Shown one piece after another: positions 43,267 through 54,039 of a stretch of DNA of 64,000 nucleotides. A program made the position numbers and the translations under genes. This DNA comes from Pseudomonas viridiflava (GTDB taxonomy: Bacteria > Pseudomonadota > Gammaproteobacteria > Pseudomonadales > Pseudomonadaceae). The stretch spans positions 1-64,000 of the forward strand of contig NZ_LKEH01000017.1 in NCBI RefSeq assembly GCF_001642795.1, written 5' to 3'. The notes under the pieces were generated by a model. It ran no database searches. It was not told where the DNA came from and worked only from the letters and a program-made list of their open reading frames with translations. Position 1 is the first letter of the stretch, and every line of letters starts with the position of its first letter.

Positions 43267-44742
43267 TCAACGGTCCTGGGACGCCAGACCCGTTTGCGCA
43301 TCCCAGCCGCCACCCAGCGCGGCGATCAACTGCACACTGGCGATCAGGCGGCTTTGCAGCACGTTCAGCACCGTGCGTTCGTTGCTCAGTGCCGTGGCCT
43401 GTACGTTGACCACATCCAGATAGCCGATAAGACCGGCCTTGTACTGATTGCTGGTCAGGCGCAGGGAGTCGCGGGCAGCCACCAGGGCTTCCTGACGAAC
43501 ATCGGCTTCCTCTTCGTAGACCTTGAGCTGAACGAGGTAATTCTCTACCTCCTGGAAACCGTTGAGCACGGTCTGTCGGTACTGGGCAACGGTCTGGTCG
43601 TAGACGGCTTCGGTACGTTCAACTTCAGCAGAACGTCGCCCCCCGTCGAACAGGGTCATGGCCAGTTGCGGACCGACCGACCAGAAGCGATTCGGCAAAC
43701 TGATCCAGTTGGCAAACGTACTGCTGTTATAGCCGCCGCTCATGCTCAGGGTGAAGTCAGGGTAATAAGCCGCCTTCGCAACACCGATATTGGCGTTGGC
43801 ACCCATCACCGAACGCTCGGCGGCAGCGATGTCGGGTCTGCGTTCGAGCAACTGGGACGGCAAGCCGACAGGAATCTGCGGCAGCCTGGGGATGGAGGTG
43901 GTCGCCTGCAGATTGAAGTCCGCTGGCGCCATGCCCATCAGCACGGCAATGGCGTTTTCAAATTGCGCACGCTGCCACGCCAGATCGATCAGATCGGCCT
44001 GGGTACTTTTCAGCTGGGTCTGCGCCTGAGCCACCGCATCACGCCCCGAGATACCGGCACGGTACTGATTCTGGGTCAGCGTCAATGAGCGCTGATAGGC
44101 ATCGACCGTGGCTTCCAGCAAGCGCTTCTGCTCGTCGATGACGCGCAACTGCAGGTAGTTCTGCACCAGTTCCGACTGCAGGCTCAGACGCATGGCCGCC
44201 AGATCCGCAAGACTTGCCTGTGCATTGGCCGTGTCGGCCTCAAGGCCGCGACGCAGCTTGCCCCAGACATCGGCCTCCCAACTGACACCCAACTGAGCAC
44301 TGTGGGTCTCGCGGATGCCGGAGTTGAGGTTACTGCTTCCAGACGTACTGCTGCCGGTTCCCTGACTGGAGCGGGTCTTGCCGACGGAGAGATCAAGGGT
44401 CGGGAAGAACGCTGCTCGCGAGCTGCGAATCAACGCCTGGGCCTGACGGTACTGAGCTTCGTACTGTGCCACGGTCTGGTTGGAGGCGTTCAAGCGTTCC
44501 ACCAGTGCGTTGAGCGCCTTGTCGTCGTAGACCTCCCACCATGCGCCTCTGGCCATTGCGTCATCGCGTGGCGTCGCCTGCTTCCAGCCCGCTGCCGCCT
44601 TGAAGCTGGCAGGTGTGGCCATGTCCGGCTTGTGATAATCCGGGCCGACCGCACAGGCACTCAGCAGCAAGACGCAGAGCCCCATGGCAAGCGGCCTGAC
44701 CAGCCATCGGTGATGGGTTGTGAAGGCGAGGCGATCAGTCAT
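43267..44742 (-). CDS. opmB: Outer membrane efflux channel of the MuxABC pump (OpmB, NodT family)
   Basis: A 491-residue TolC-like outer membrane factor with a lipoprotein signal (LLLSACAVGPDYHKPDM; Cys near residue 30), typical of the NodT family. The two-repeat alpha-barrel pattern is visible in LQSELVQNYLQLRVIDEQ and GFQEVENYLVQLKVYEEEADV. It forms the exit duct of the tripartite pump. The ATG at 44742 overlaps the muxC stop by 4 bases; a longer in-frame start 14 codons upstream is less likely. It is the last gene of muxA-muxB-muxC-opmB. A GC-rich 9-bp hairpin at 43218-43254 follows and may help end the operon. Confidence 0.87.
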   Translation of the reverse strand: MTDRLAFTTHHRWLVRPLAMGLCVLLLSACAVGPDYHKPDMATPASFKAAAGWKQATPRDDAMARGAWWEVYDDKALNALVERLNASNQTVAQYEAQYRQAQALIRSSRAAFFPTLDLSVGKTRSSQGTGSSTSGSSNLNSGIRETHSAQLGVSWEADVWGKLRRGLEADTANAQASLADLAAMRLSLQSELVQNYLQLRVIDEQKRLLEATVDAYQRSLTLTQNQYRAGISGRDAVAQAQTQLKSTQADLIDLAWQRAQFENAIAVLMGMAPADFNLQATTSIPRLPQIPVGLPSQLLERRPDIAAAERSVMGANANIGVAKAAYYPDFTLSMSGGYNSSTFANWISLPNRFWSVGPQLAMTLFDGGRRSAEVERTEAVYDQTVAQYRQTVLNGFQEVENYLVQLKVYEEEADVRQEALVAARDSLRLTSNQYKAGLIGYLDVVNVQATALSNERTVLNVLQSRLIASVQLIAALGGGWDAQTGLASQDR

Positions 44743-47700
44743 AACGGAGTTTCCAGAGCTGCATCGGTACGACGGCCCCGCCACCGGCTGAAACGGTGAC
44801 GCAGGCGGTCGAGATAAAGGTAAACCACCGGGGTGGTGTAGAGCGTCAGCACCTGACTGAACACCAGACCGCCAATGATGGTAAGGCCCAGCGGGCGGCG
44901 CATTTCGGCGCCCTCGGCGGTGCTCAGCAATAGCGGCAGTGCGCCCAGAATGGCGGCCATGGTGGTCATCAGGATGGGCCGCAAACGCTGCAGACAGGCG
45001 CTGCGGATGGACTCCTGAGGCGTCATGCCCTGATCCCGCTCCAGGTGCAACGCCAGATCGATCATCATGATCGCGTTCTTCTTGACCACACCAATCAACA
45101 GGAACAGGCCCAGCAGCGAGATCAGGCTGAATTCGCTGCGCAGCACATAGATGGTCAACAAGGCGCCCACGCCCGCCGACGGCAAGGTCGAAAGGATGGT
45201 CAGTGGATGAATGTAGCTTTCATAAAGAATCCCCAGCACCAGATACACCGCCAGCAAGGCACCGAGAATCATCCAGGGCTGGCTTTTCTGGGTCGCTGCA
45301 AACGCGTTCGCAGTCCCGGCCATCTTCGAAATGATCCCGGAGGGCAAGCCGATGGCTGCGACGGAACGCTCGATGGCGAGGGTCGCCTGATCGAGGCTGA
45401 CGCCCTCGGCCAGATCGAACGAGATGTTCTCCGAGGCAAACTGACCGTCGTGAGAAACGCGGTCGTTCTCCAGGCTGCGTTCGTAGTGCGCAATGCTCGA
45501 CAACGGCACTCGCTGCCCGTCGGCCGTGATGACCTGCACCTGCTCGAGGGTCACCGGATCCTGCGCATATTTGGGGTTGACCTCCATCACCACCTGATAC
45601 TGGTTCAGGCTGTCATAGATTGTGGAAACCTGACGCTGGCTGTAGGCATTGTTCAGCACTGCGGTGACCATGTTCATGTCGATGCCCAGCCGCTTGGCGG
45701 TGTCGCGGTTGACGATCAGCGTGACCTGCTGTGCCCCTCGCCCTTCCCGCGCATCGATGGCCGTGAGTTGCGGCAGCGATTTGAGCGCGGCGACGATTTT
45801 CGGGTACCACTCGCGCAGGACTTCCAGATCGCCGCTCTGCACGATGTACTGATATTGGGAGCTGGTCTGTTCGCGCCCGCCGCCCAGCTGCAGGTCCTGA
45901 TCCGGGGCCAGAAACAGACGGCCGCCCGGCACATGCGGCAGGTTCTTGCGCAGCCGCTCGACCACCTTCTCGGCCGACAGCTTGCGCTCGCCGATGGGCT
46001 TGAGGCGCACGATCATGAAAGCGTTATTGGTCCCGCCGCTGCCGCCGATGAAGCCTGCGACGCTCTGCACTGCCGGGTCCGCCAGCACGGCGCGCCTGAA
46101 GATTTCCATCTTCGGCTGCATGACCTTGAACGACAGGCCGTCGTCTCCGCGAACGAAGCCCATCAGTTGCCCGGTGTCCTGTTGCGGCAGGAAGGTCTTG
46201 GGCACTACGACGTAAAGCGCGATATTGACCACGATGGTGATCAGCAGGCTCACCAGCGTGAGGCGCGGGTGACGCAGCACCCAGCCAAGCGAACGATCGT
46301 AGCCGGCCACCATCCGGTCATTGACCCGCTCGCTCCAGCGCTGAAACGCATTCTCCTGCTCCGCCTCACGCGGCTTCAGCCAACGGGCGCAGAGCATGGG
46401 TGTCAGCGTCAGGGAAACGACCAGCGAGACGACGATCGACACCGACAGCGTGATGGAAAACTCGCGGAACAGGCTTTCGACCAGCCCCCCCATGAACAGA
46501 ATCGAAACGAACACGGCGACCAGCGAGACGTTCATCGACAGCAGCGTGAAGCCGACCTCCTTGGCCCCCAGAAAAGCCGCTTTCATGGGGTCAAGACCGT
46601 TATGGATGTGCCTTGAGATGTTTTCCAGCACCACGATGGCATCGTCCACCACCAGCCCCGTGGCCAGAATCAGCGCCATCAGAGACAGGTTGTTCAGGGA
46701 AAATCCGCACAGGTACATGAGGGCGAAGGTGCCCACCAGCGAGACCGGTACCGCCAGGGTTGGAATCAGCGAAGCGCGCAAACTGCCCAGAAACAGGAAC
46801 ACCACCAGCACCACCAGCACCACGGCGATCAGCAGAGTCATTTCGGCTTCATGCAGGGTTGCAGTGATCACCGGGGAACGATCCATGGCGATGTCGAGCT
46901 TCACGCTGGCAGGCAATACGGCCTGCAACGCAGGCAACTGGGCCTTGATCTGCGCCACGGTCTCGATGATGTTGGCACCGGCCTGCCGGTTGATGACCAG
47001 CAACACGGCCCTGTCGTCATTGAAGAAACCGCTGTTGTAGCGGTTCTCGACCGCATCGCTGACCTTGGCAACATCCTTGAGTCGCAGCGTTGCGCCATCC
47101 TGATAGCGAATGATCAGCGGCGCGTAATCCTTGGCCGTTTCCAACTGATCGTTGGCCTGGACCTGCCAGTTGTGTTGATCGTTTTCCACCGAGCCCTTGG
47201 GTCGCCTGACGTTGCTGCCGGTGATCGCAGTGCGCACCTCGTCCAGCGAGATGCCGTACTGGGAAAGCAACTGCGGCTCCAGTTCGATACGCACCGCAGG
47301 CAGCGAACTGCCGCCGATCTGCACTTCACCCACGCCCGTGACCTGGGACAGGCTCTGCGACAGGATCGTGGACGCCAGATCGTACAGTTGGCCTTTTTCC
47401 AGCACGGTCGACGTCAGTGACAGCACCATGATCGGTGCCTGGGACGGGTTGACCTTCTTGTAGGTCGGCATGCTGCGCATGCCACTGGGCAGCAAATTGC
47501 GCGATGCGTTGATGGCAGCCTGAACCTCACGGGCCGCACCGTTGATGTCCCGATCCAGATCGAACTGCAGAATCACCCGCGTCGTGCCCTGGCTCGAGTT
47601 GCTGGTCATGGTGTTGACCCCGGCGATAGTGCCCAGCGACCGCTCAAGCGGCGTGGCAACGCTCGACGCCATGATTTCCGGACTGGCGCCCGGCAAACTG

Positions 47701-47846
47701 GCCGATACGACGATGACGGGAAAATCCATGTTCGGCAAAGGTGCCACCGGCAGCAGCCGGAAACTGACGGCGCCCAGCAGCATGATTGCCAGGCTCAGCA
47801 GAACGGTGGCGACCGGTCGACGAATGAAGGGTGCTGACAGGTTCAT
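44739..47846 (-). CDS. muxC: RND efflux permease MuxC
   Basis: A 1035-residue inner-membrane RND transporter with 12 membrane helices and two large periplasmic loops. It opens [24 protein letters not shown], and [20 protein letters not shown] carries the proton-relay aspartate pair. It belongs to the MdtB/MdtC (MuxB/MuxC) group that works as a heteromultimer with the next upstream permease. The genes overlap by 4 bases on both sides. Typical substrates of the P. aeruginosa pump are aztreonam, macrolides and novobiocin; ligands here are inferred. Confidence 0.9.
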   Translation of the reverse strand: MNLSAPFIRRPVATVLLSLAIMLLGAVSFRLLPVAPLPNMDFPVIVVSASLPGASPEIMASSVATPLERSLGTIAGVNTMTSNSSQGTTRVILQFDLDRDINGAAREVQAAINASRNLLPSGMRSMPTYKKVNPSQAPIMVLSLTSTVLEKGQLYDLASTILSQSLSQVTGVGEVQIGGSSLPAVRIELEPQLLSQYGISLDEVRTAITGSNVRRPKGSVENDQHNWQVQANDQLETAKDYAPLIIRYQDGATLRLKDVAKVSDAVENRYNSGFFNDDRAVLLVINRQAGANIIETVAQIKAQLPALQAVLPASVKLDIAMDRSPVITATLHEAEMTLLIAVVLVVLVVFLFLGSLRASLIPTLAVPVSLVGTFALMYLCGFSLNNLSLMALILATGLVVDDAIVVLENISRHIHNGLDPMKAAFLGAKEVGFTLLSMNVSLVAVFVSILFMGGLVESLFREFSITLSVSIVVSLVVSLTLTPMLCARWLKPREAEQENAFQRWSERVNDRMVAGYDRSLGWVLRHPRLTLVSLLITIVVNIALYVVVPKTFLPQQDTGQLMGFVRGDDGLSFKVMQPKMEIFRRAVLADPAVQSVAGFIGGSGGTNNAFMIVRLKPIGERKLSAEKVVERLRKNLPHVPGGRLFLAPDQDLQLGGGREQTSSQYQYIVQSGDLEVLREWYPKIVAALKSLPQLTAIDAREGRGAQQVTLIVNRDTAKRLGIDMNMVTAVLNNAYSQRQVSTIYDSLNQYQVVMEVNPKYAQDPVTLEQVQVITADGQRVPLSSIAHYERSLENDRVSHDGQFASENISFDLAEGVSLDQATLAIERSVAAIGLPSGIISKMAGTANAFAATQKSQPWMILGALLAVYLVLGILYESYIHPLTILSTLPSAGVGALLTIYVLRSEFSLISLLGLFLLIGVVKKNAIMMIDLALHLERDQGMTPQESIRSACLQRLRPILMTTMAAILGALPLLLSTAEGAEMRRPLGLTIIGGLVFSQVLTLYTTPVVYLYLDRLRHRFSRWRGRRTDAALETPL

Positions 47847-50800
47847 GCGTCAGCCTTCTCCAGTCGAACCGGGGCGTCAGGTTTGCGGCTCCATCGGCGA
47901 CCCAGCCGGTCGAAATACAGGTAGATCACCGGCGTGGTGAACAGGGTCAGAATCTGGCTCAGCAGCAGGCCGCCGACCATCACCAGACCCAGCGGTTGAC
48001 GCAGCTCTGCGCCGGAACCGGTGGCCAGCATCAACGGAATGGCGCCGAACAGCGCTGCCAGAGTCGTCATCAGGATCGGCCGGAAACGCAGCAAGGCCGC
48101 TTCGTAGATCGCCGTCTCGGGATCGACACCACGATTGCGTTCTGCGTCGAGCGCGAAGTCGATCATCATGATGGCGTTCTTTTTGACGATACCGATCAGC
48201 AGAATGATGCCGATGATGGCAATCATGCCCAGGTCGTTACCGCTGATGAGCAGCGCCAGCAACGCGCCGACCGCAGCGGAAGGCAGGGTCGAGAGAATGG
48301 TGATCGGGTGAATGTAGCTCTCGTACAGCACGCCCAGCACGATGTACATCGTCACCACGGCTGCGAGAATCAACAGCAGCGTGCTGGACAAGGATGCCTG
48401 GAATGCCTGCGCCGCGCCCTGGAACTGGGTCTGCACGCCAATCGGCATGCCGATGTCCTTCTGCACCTGCTCGATGACCTCGACCGCCTCGCCCAGCGCG
48501 ATGTTCGGCGCCAGATTGAACGACATCATGACCGCCGGGAACTGCCCGATGTGGGCGATGGCCAACTGCGCCTGACGCTGCTCGACCCGCGCCAGGCTCG
48601 ACAGTTTGACCTGCGCACCGTCAGTGGTTTTCACATGAATCTGTTCCAGTGCTTCCGGCCCCAGCTCGCTGGCGGACGCCGACTGCAGCACGACCCGGTA
48701 CTGACTGGCCTGGGTATAGATGGTTGAAATCTGGCGCTGACCGAACGCGTCATACAGTGCGTCGGTGATGTTGGCGACGCTGACGCCGACCCGGCTGGCC
48801 GCATCCCGGTCAATCACCAGATACACCTGAAGACCCTTGTCCTGCAGGTCGCTGGCGACATCCGTCAGCTCGGGGCGCTGAGCCAGTGCATCTGCCAGCC
48901 TGACACTCCATTCGCTGAGCAGCTCAGCGTCAGGGGAGGACATGCTGAATTGATACTGGGTCCGGCTGACGCGATCTTCGATGGTCAGGTCCTGCACCGG
49001 CTGCATGAACAGGCGAATGTCCGACAGTTTGTCGACTTCCGGCTGTATGCGCTGAATGATTTCGGCAGCGGTCAGGTCGCGTTCGCCGTGGGGCTTGAGG
49101 TTGATCAGGAAACGGCCGCTGTTGAGCGTGGCGTTGTCGCCATCCACACCAATGTAAGAGGACAGACTGACCACCGATGGATCTTTCAGGATGATATCGG
49201 CCAGTGCCTGTTGGCGCTCGCTCATCGCCTTGAAGGACACCGACTGTGGAGCTTCGGAAATGCCCTGAATGACGCCGGTGTCCTGCACCGGGAAAAAGCC
49301 CTTGGGCACAATGATGTAGAGCAGCACCGTAAGACCCAGCGTACCGATGGCCACCAGCAGTGTCAGCGGTTGGTGCTTGAGCACCCAGCGCAAACCGCCC
49401 CCGTAGACATGGACAAGCCAGTCGATCCACGCACCGCTGGCGCGGTAGAAACGGCTTTGCTCCTCTTCCCTGGGTTCGCGCTTGAGCAAACGCGCGCACA
49501 TCATCGGCGTCAGGGTCAGCGAGACCAAGAGGGAAATCAGGATCGCGACCGCCAGCGTGATGGCGAACTCGCGGAATAGCCGCCCCACCACGTCGGCCAT
49601 GAACAACAGCGGAATCAGTACCGCGATCAGCGACAGGGTCAGGGAGATCAGAGTGAAACCGATCTGTTTTGCCCCTTTCAGCGCGGCCTGCAGAGGCGTT
49701 TCGCCTTCTTCGATGTGGCGCGAAATGTTTTCCAGCATGACGATGGCATCGTCCACCACAAAACCGGTGGCAATGGTCAGCGCCATCAGGGTCAGGTTAT
49801 TGATGGAAAAACCGGCCAGATACATGACCCCGAACGTACCGACGAGGGACAACGGCACGGCAATCGACGGAATGATCGTCGCGCTCAGGCGACGCAGGAA
49901 CAGGAACGTGACCAGCACCACCAGCACGATGGCGATCAGCAATTCGTGCTGGACGTCGGTGACCGAGGCGCGGATGGTCTGGGTGCGATCGGTCAGCACC
50001 GTCACGTCGAGTCCGGCCGGCAGGTTATCGGTGATGCCGGGCAGCAGGGTCTTGATCCGATCCACCACGTCGATGACGTTGGCGCCCGGCTGACGCTGGA
50101 TGTTCAGCAGGACGGCCTGATTTCGATTGGCCCAGGCCGCCAGCCTTTCGTTCTCGGCACCGTCGACGATCTGCGCCACGTCCTTCAGGCGCAGTGGCGC
50201 GCCATCCTTGTAGGCCAGAATCAGGTTGGCGTATTCCTCGGGCGACTTGAGCTGGTCGTTGGCATCCAGCATCGAAACCCGGGTCGGACCGTCGAAGTTG
50301 CCCTTGGGCTGATTGACGTTGGAGGCGCTGATCAGTGTGCGCACATCCGCGAGGTTCAGGCTGTTGGCAGCCAGTGCCTCGGGGTTGACCTTGATTCGTA
50401 CGGCCTGCCGCTGTCCACCGGCAATGCTGACCATGCCGACGCCGCTGATCTGCGAGATCTTCTGCGCCATGCGTGTGTCGACCAGATCGTTGAGCTTGGG
50501 CAGCAGCATGGTTTTGGAAGTGATCGCCAGGGTCAGTACAGGCGTATCTGCCGGGTTGACCTTGTTGTAGACCGGTGGCGCAGGCAGGTCAGTCGGCAAC
50601 AGGTTGGTGGCGCCATTGATGGCGGCCTGCACTTCCTGCTCGGCCACGTCCATGTTGATTTCCAGGCTGAAGCGCAGCGTGATGACCGAAGCGCCGCCCG
50701 AGCTGGTCGAGGCCATCTGGGTCAGCCCCGGCATCTGACCGAACTGACGTTCCAGCGGCGCCGTGACGGCACTGGTCATCACCTGCGGGCTCGCGCCCGG

Positions 50801-50953
50801 ATACAGCGTCATCACGCGAATGGTCGGGTAATCCACCTGAGGCAGCGCCGAAACCGGCAGCAGGCCATAGGCAATCAAACCGGCAAGCACAATTGCCAGC
50901 ATGCTGAGCGTGGTGGCGACCGGGCGCAGGATGAACAGGCGGGACATGTTCAT
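47843..50953 (-). CDS. muxB: RND efflux permease MuxB
   Basis: A 1036-residue RND transporter, sister of MuxC, opening [32 protein letters not shown], with the Asp pair in [20 protein letters not shown]. Two different RND permeases encoded in tandem after one adaptor gene are the mark of the Mdt/Mux systems, in which a mixed trimer is formed. The start overlaps muxA by 4 bases. Confidence 0.9.
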   Translation of the reverse strand: MNMSRLFILRPVATTLSMLAIVLAGLIAYGLLPVSALPQVDYPTIRVMTLYPGASPQVMTSAVTAPLERQFGQMPGLTQMASTSSGGASVITLRFSLEINMDVAEQEVQAAINGATNLLPTDLPAPPVYNKVNPADTPVLTLAITSKTMLLPKLNDLVDTRMAQKISQISGVGMVSIAGGQRQAVRIKVNPEALAANSLNLADVRTLISASNVNQPKGNFDGPTRVSMLDANDQLKSPEEYANLILAYKDGAPLRLKDVAQIVDGAENERLAAWANRNQAVLLNIQRQPGANVIDVVDRIKTLLPGITDNLPAGLDVTVLTDRTQTIRASVTDVQHELLIAIVLVVLVTFLFLRRLSATIIPSIAVPLSLVGTFGVMYLAGFSINNLTLMALTIATGFVVDDAIVMLENISRHIEEGETPLQAALKGAKQIGFTLISLTLSLIAVLIPLLFMADVVGRLFREFAITLAVAILISLLVSLTLTPMMCARLLKREPREEEQSRFYRASGAWIDWLVHVYGGGLRWVLKHQPLTLLVAIGTLGLTVLLYIIVPKGFFPVQDTGVIQGISEAPQSVSFKAMSERQQALADIILKDPSVVSLSSYIGVDGDNATLNSGRFLINLKPHGERDLTAAEIIQRIQPEVDKLSDIRLFMQPVQDLTIEDRVSRTQYQFSMSSPDAELLSEWSVRLADALAQRPELTDVASDLQDKGLQVYLVIDRDAASRVGVSVANITDALYDAFGQRQISTIYTQASQYRVVLQSASASELGPEALEQIHVKTTDGAQVKLSSLARVEQRQAQLAIAHIGQFPAVMMSFNLAPNIALGEAVEVIEQVQKDIGMPIGVQTQFQGAAQAFQASLSSTLLLILAAVVTMYIVLGVLYESYIHPITILSTLPSAAVGALLALLISGNDLGMIAIIGIILLIGIVKKNAIMMIDFALDAERNRGVDPETAIYEAALLRFRPILMTTLAALFGAIPLMLATGSGAELRQPLGLVMVGGLLLSQILTLFTTPVIYLYFDRLGRRWSRKPDAPVRLEKADA

Positions 50954-52266
50954 ACGCTTGGTTTATCCGCCTTCAGGACCGACGCCGATTTATCGGTACC
51001 GCTGTCAGGCTTGCCCTGCAGTTTCTGGCCCGGCCCTGCGGGCACGTCCTTGCTGTCACTGACCACTTCGACCTCGGCGCCGTCACGCAGACGGTCGGTG
51101 CCTTCCAGCACTACACGGGCTCCGGCAGCCAGACCTTCGGTGATAACCGTGGACGTCTCGTTGCTCGGGCCGGTCTTGAGCAGGTTGATCTTGACCTTCT
51201 TGTCACCGTCCATGACATACACGAACGTTCCGTTGGTGCCGAACTGGACCGCAGCGGTGGGCACCAGAATGGCCTGGGTCAGCGTGTCGGCCCGCAGCCG
51301 GACGTTGACGAACTGATTGGGGAACAGGGCTTCGTCACGATTCTCGAAACGCGCCTTGAACTTCAGGGTGCCTGTTGCCACGTCAATCTGGTTGTCGAGG
51401 CTGGCGAGTACGCCGGAGGCCTGCATCTTGACGTCGCCGCGATCCCAGGCTTCGACGGGCAGCTTGTCGCCGGTGCGATAGCGGGCAATGACGCTGGACA
51501 GGTCTTTCTCGGGCAACGTGAAATTGACGGAAATCGGTTGGGTCTGGGTAATCACGACCAGCGCGGTGGTGTCGTTGGCCGCCACCAGATTGCCGACGTC
51601 GAGTTGCTTGAGCCCTACCCGGCCGGCAATCGGCGCGCGGATACGGGTGAAGTCCAGATTGAGCTTCGCTTCGGCCACCGCTGCCTGATTGGTCTTGATG
51701 GTGCCTTGGTACTGATTGACCAGCGACTCGGCGGTGTCCAGCGTCTGCTTGGCGATGCTGTCCTCGGCGTAAAGGCCGCGATAGCGCTGAACGTCGAGCT
51801 GGGCATTTTTGAGCAGTGCCTGATTGGTTGCCAGCGTGCCTTCGGCCTGCTGCAGTGCGACCTGATAACTGCGCGGATCGATTTCCGCCAGCAGATCGCC
51901 CGCCTTCACCATCTGGCCTTCCTGGAAGTTGAGCTTGACCAGTTCGCCCGCAACCCGGCTGCGCACATTGATGGTATTGGTTGCAGTAACAGTGCCCAGC
52001 GCCTTGTAATAAATCGGGAAATCGCCCTGTGTCACCGGCGCGACGCGCACTGGAACGGCAGCAGCCGAGCCGCCAAACCCTGGCCTGACCATGCCACTCG
52101 ATTTGCTGGTGTGCGTGGCTTTGCCAGCCGTGTCTGTGCCGGTCGTCGACGCAGAGCCGGGCCAGAACCACCAGCACAGGCCGACAATGAGCAACAGAAC
52201 CAACAAACTGATCAACCAGCGACGGGATTTACGGGGGCCAGACGATTGCATGAATAAATCAACCAT
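50950..52266 (-). CDS. muxA: Periplasmic adaptor (membrane fusion) protein MuxA
   Basis: A 438-residue adaptor with one N-terminal membrane anchor ([20 protein letters not shown]). The lipoyl/hairpin/beta-barrel order of MdtA-type proteins follows: [29 protein letters not shown], then [18 protein letters not shown], and [20 protein letters not shown]. It bridges the MuxB/MuxC permeases and the OpmB channel. It is the first gene of the operon. No ribosome-binding site is clear for the ATG at 52266 or for the alternative five codons on. Confidence 0.87.
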   Translation of the reverse strand: MVDLFMQSSGPRKSRRWLISLLVLLLIVGLCWWFWPGSASTTGTDTAGKATHTSKSSGMVRPGFGGSAAAVPVRVAPVTQGDFPIYYKALGTVTATNTINVRSRVAGELVKLNFQEGQMVKAGDLLAEIDPRSYQVALQQAEGTLATNQALLKNAQLDVQRYRGLYAEDSIAKQTLDTAESLVNQYQGTIKTNQAAVAEAKLNLDFTRIRAPIAGRVGLKQLDVGNLVAANDTTALVVITQTQPISVNFTLPEKDLSSVIARYRTGDKLPVEAWDRGDVKMQASGVLASLDNQIDVATGTLKFKARFENRDEALFPNQFVNVRLRADTLTQAILVPTAAVQFGTNGTFVYVMDGDKKVKINLLKTGPSNETSTVITEGLAAGARVVLEGTDRLRDGAEVEVVSDSKDVPAGPGQKLQGKPDSGTDKSASVLKADKPSV

Positions 52267-52368
52267 TACAGGTGAGGGCTACTTTGGAGGCTGAACAATA
52301 AGCACAGATGAGCTGCAAGCAAAGCGCCTTTACCAAGCGCTTACTTTCATTAAACGGTTGAAGCACAA

Positions 52369-52398
52369 ATAAAAACGGCCTGAACGGGTTCAGGCCGT
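52369..52398 (-). terminator. Intrinsic terminator after tpx
   Basis: ACGGCCTGAAC and GTTCAGGCCGT (52375-52398) form an 11-bp stem with a 2-base loop, followed on the minus strand by TTTTTATTT. It lies just after the tpx stop and insulates muxA, about 100 bases further on. Confidence 0.85.
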
Positions 52399-52415
52399 CG
52401 ATGTGTTGCCGAACG

Positions 52416-52916
52416 TTACTTCAATACTGCCAGTGCAGCCTCGTAGTTCGGTTCTTCAGCGATTTCGGAAACCAGTTCACTGTGCAGCACGTTGTTGTTT
52501 TCATCCAGAACCACAACGGCGCGTGCAGTCAGGCCTTTCAGAGGACCGTCGGCAATGGCGACGCCGTAGTTTTCGCTGAAATCGGCGCTGCGGAAGGTGG
52601 ACAGGTTCTTGACGTTTTCCAGACCTTCGGAGCCGCAGAAGCGAGCCTGGGCAAAAGGCAGGTCAGCAGAAATGCACAGTACGACGGCGTTGGCCACATC
52701 GTTCGCCTGAGCGTTGAACTTGCGTACCGACGTCGCGCAGGTCGTGGTGTCGACGCTTGGGAAGATGTTCAGCACTTTGCGCTTGCCGGCGAACTCCTGC
52801 AGAGTCACCTCAGCCAGACCGGCACCCACCAGTGTGAAAGCAGGTGCAGCGCTGCCGTTCTTTGGCAGTTCGCCATTGACTTGAACAGGGCCGCCTTTGA
52901 GAGTCACTTGAGCCAT
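52416..52916 (-). CDS. tpx: Thiol peroxidase
   Basis: A 166-residue atypical 2-Cys peroxiredoxin of the Tpx type, with peroxidatic C60 in [16 protein letters not shown] and resolving C94 in [15 protein letters not shown]. It reduces lipid and hydrogen peroxides with thioredoxin as reductant. The ATG at 52916 is used because it gives the usual Tpx length and opening [18 protein letters not shown]; the frame stays open upstream but without family sequence. An intrinsic terminator follows. Confidence 0.92.
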   Translation of the reverse strand: MAQVTLKGGPVQVNGELPKNGSAAPAFTLVGAGLAEVTLQEFAGKRKVLNIFPSVDTTTCATSVRKFNAQANDVANAVVLCISADLPFAQARFCGSEGLENVKNLSTFRSADFSENYGVAIADGPLKGLTARAVVVLDENNNVLHSELVSEIAEEPNYEAALAVLK

Positions 52917-53008
52917 GAAACGATGTCCTTTTTCAGTGGGTTTAGATAAGAACCAGAAGTTAAACACGAAAGTGCAGTATGGCCTATATCGGATAATTCC
53001 GAATTCGC

Positions 53009-53926
53009 TCAGGAATTGAGCCGGTCCCTGATCTCGGGTCGGGCACACAATTCAGCCAGCCAGTCGACAAACACCCTCACCCGCCGCGACAGCTGTCGAT
53101 GGGGCGGATACAACGCCATCAACGGTAACGCAGGCGGTCGATATTCACGCAGCACCTCCACCAGCGTACCGCTACGCAACTTGTCGGCAATATGGTAGCG
53201 CGGTGCCTGAATAAGTCCGAATCCAGCCTCGCACGCGGCGACATAGCCCTCGGCGCTATTGACGGCAATTGAACGAGGCAGACGGGGCTCATGCAGTTGC
53301 CCGCGCACCATGAACTGTAACCCGTAACGTTTGTTGGTCCCGGTCGAGAAATATTCGATCACCTGATGCTGCGCCAACTCATCAAGGTCCAACGGCGAGC
53401 CATGCTGATCCAGATACGCCCGACTGGCACAGGTCATCTGCGTCAGGTTTTCCAGCGGCCTGGCGACCAGCGCCTCGTCATGGGAGCTTCCGGCGCGCAG
53501 CACGCAATCGACGCCTTCGCGTATCAAATCGACCTGCCGGTCACTCATGCCGATCTCCAGCTCGATCTGCGGATAACGTCGAGTGAACTCGGGCAGCGAA
53601 GGCATCACGATCATGCACCCCAGACTCATGGGCAGATCAACCCGCAGCAGGCCCTTGGGCCCGGCGTTTAGGGACGAGAACGCTGACTCGGCATCTTCCA
53701 GATCAGCGAGCAGACTCAGGCAGCGCTGGTAGTAAGCGTTGCCATCAGGCGTGGCACTGACCTGGCGCGTGGTGCGTTGCAGGAGCTGGACGCCCAGATG
53801 CGCTTCCAGCTGCTTGATCAGGATCGTCACCGACGCACGGGGCATCTGCAGGCTCTCGGCGGCTCTGGCAAAACCGCCAAGCTCGACGATGCGGGTGAAA
53901 ACGCGCATGGCGTTGAATCGATCCAT
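53009..53926 (-). CDS. LysR-family transcriptional regulator
   Basis: A 305-residue LysR regulator: an N-terminal winged helix ([20 protein letters not shown], then [17 protein letters not shown]) and a C-terminal effector domain ([38 protein letters not shown]). It is transcribed in the same direction as tpx, 92 bases ahead. The dyad and pattern of target sites cannot be told. It resembles the CrgA-like subgroup that often controls neighbouring oxidoreductases, but none lies in the divergent position. Confidence 0.87.
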   Translation of the reverse strand: MDRFNAMRVFTRIVELGGFARAAESLQMPRASVTILIKQLEAHLGVQLLQRTTRQVSATPDGNAYYQRCLSLLADLEDAESAFSSLNAGPKGLLRVDLPMSLGCMIVMPSLPEFTRRYPQIELEIGMSDRQVDLIREGVDCVLRAGSSHDEALVARPLENLTQMTCASRAYLDQHGSPLDLDELAQHQVIEYFSTGTNKRYGLQFMVRGQLHEPRLPRSIAVNSAEGYVAACEAGFGLIQAPRYHIADKLRSGTLVEVLREYRPPALPLMALYPPHRQLSRRVRVFVDWLAELCARPEIRDRLNS

Positions 53927-54039
53927 GATTACCGGTATTCCGCTTTTCTGGGTCAGCCAATAAGAAGAAACCTTTTAGCGGGTTCTTGCCTGTTCTGTCG
54001 AGCGCGACATCTTTTCAGCCTTCCGTGACAGCGCCGCTA

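Noticed and set aside
45045..46616. Long open frame of 523 codons on the plus strand antisense to muxC, with similar ones at 49715-51316, 54988-56196, 58125-59417, 35446-36954, 37498-38922 and 31370-32356
   Set aside because: All lie opposite well-recognised genes in high-GC sequence, have no family features or ribosome-binding sites and are rich in Arg, Gln and His, as expected of antisense frames.
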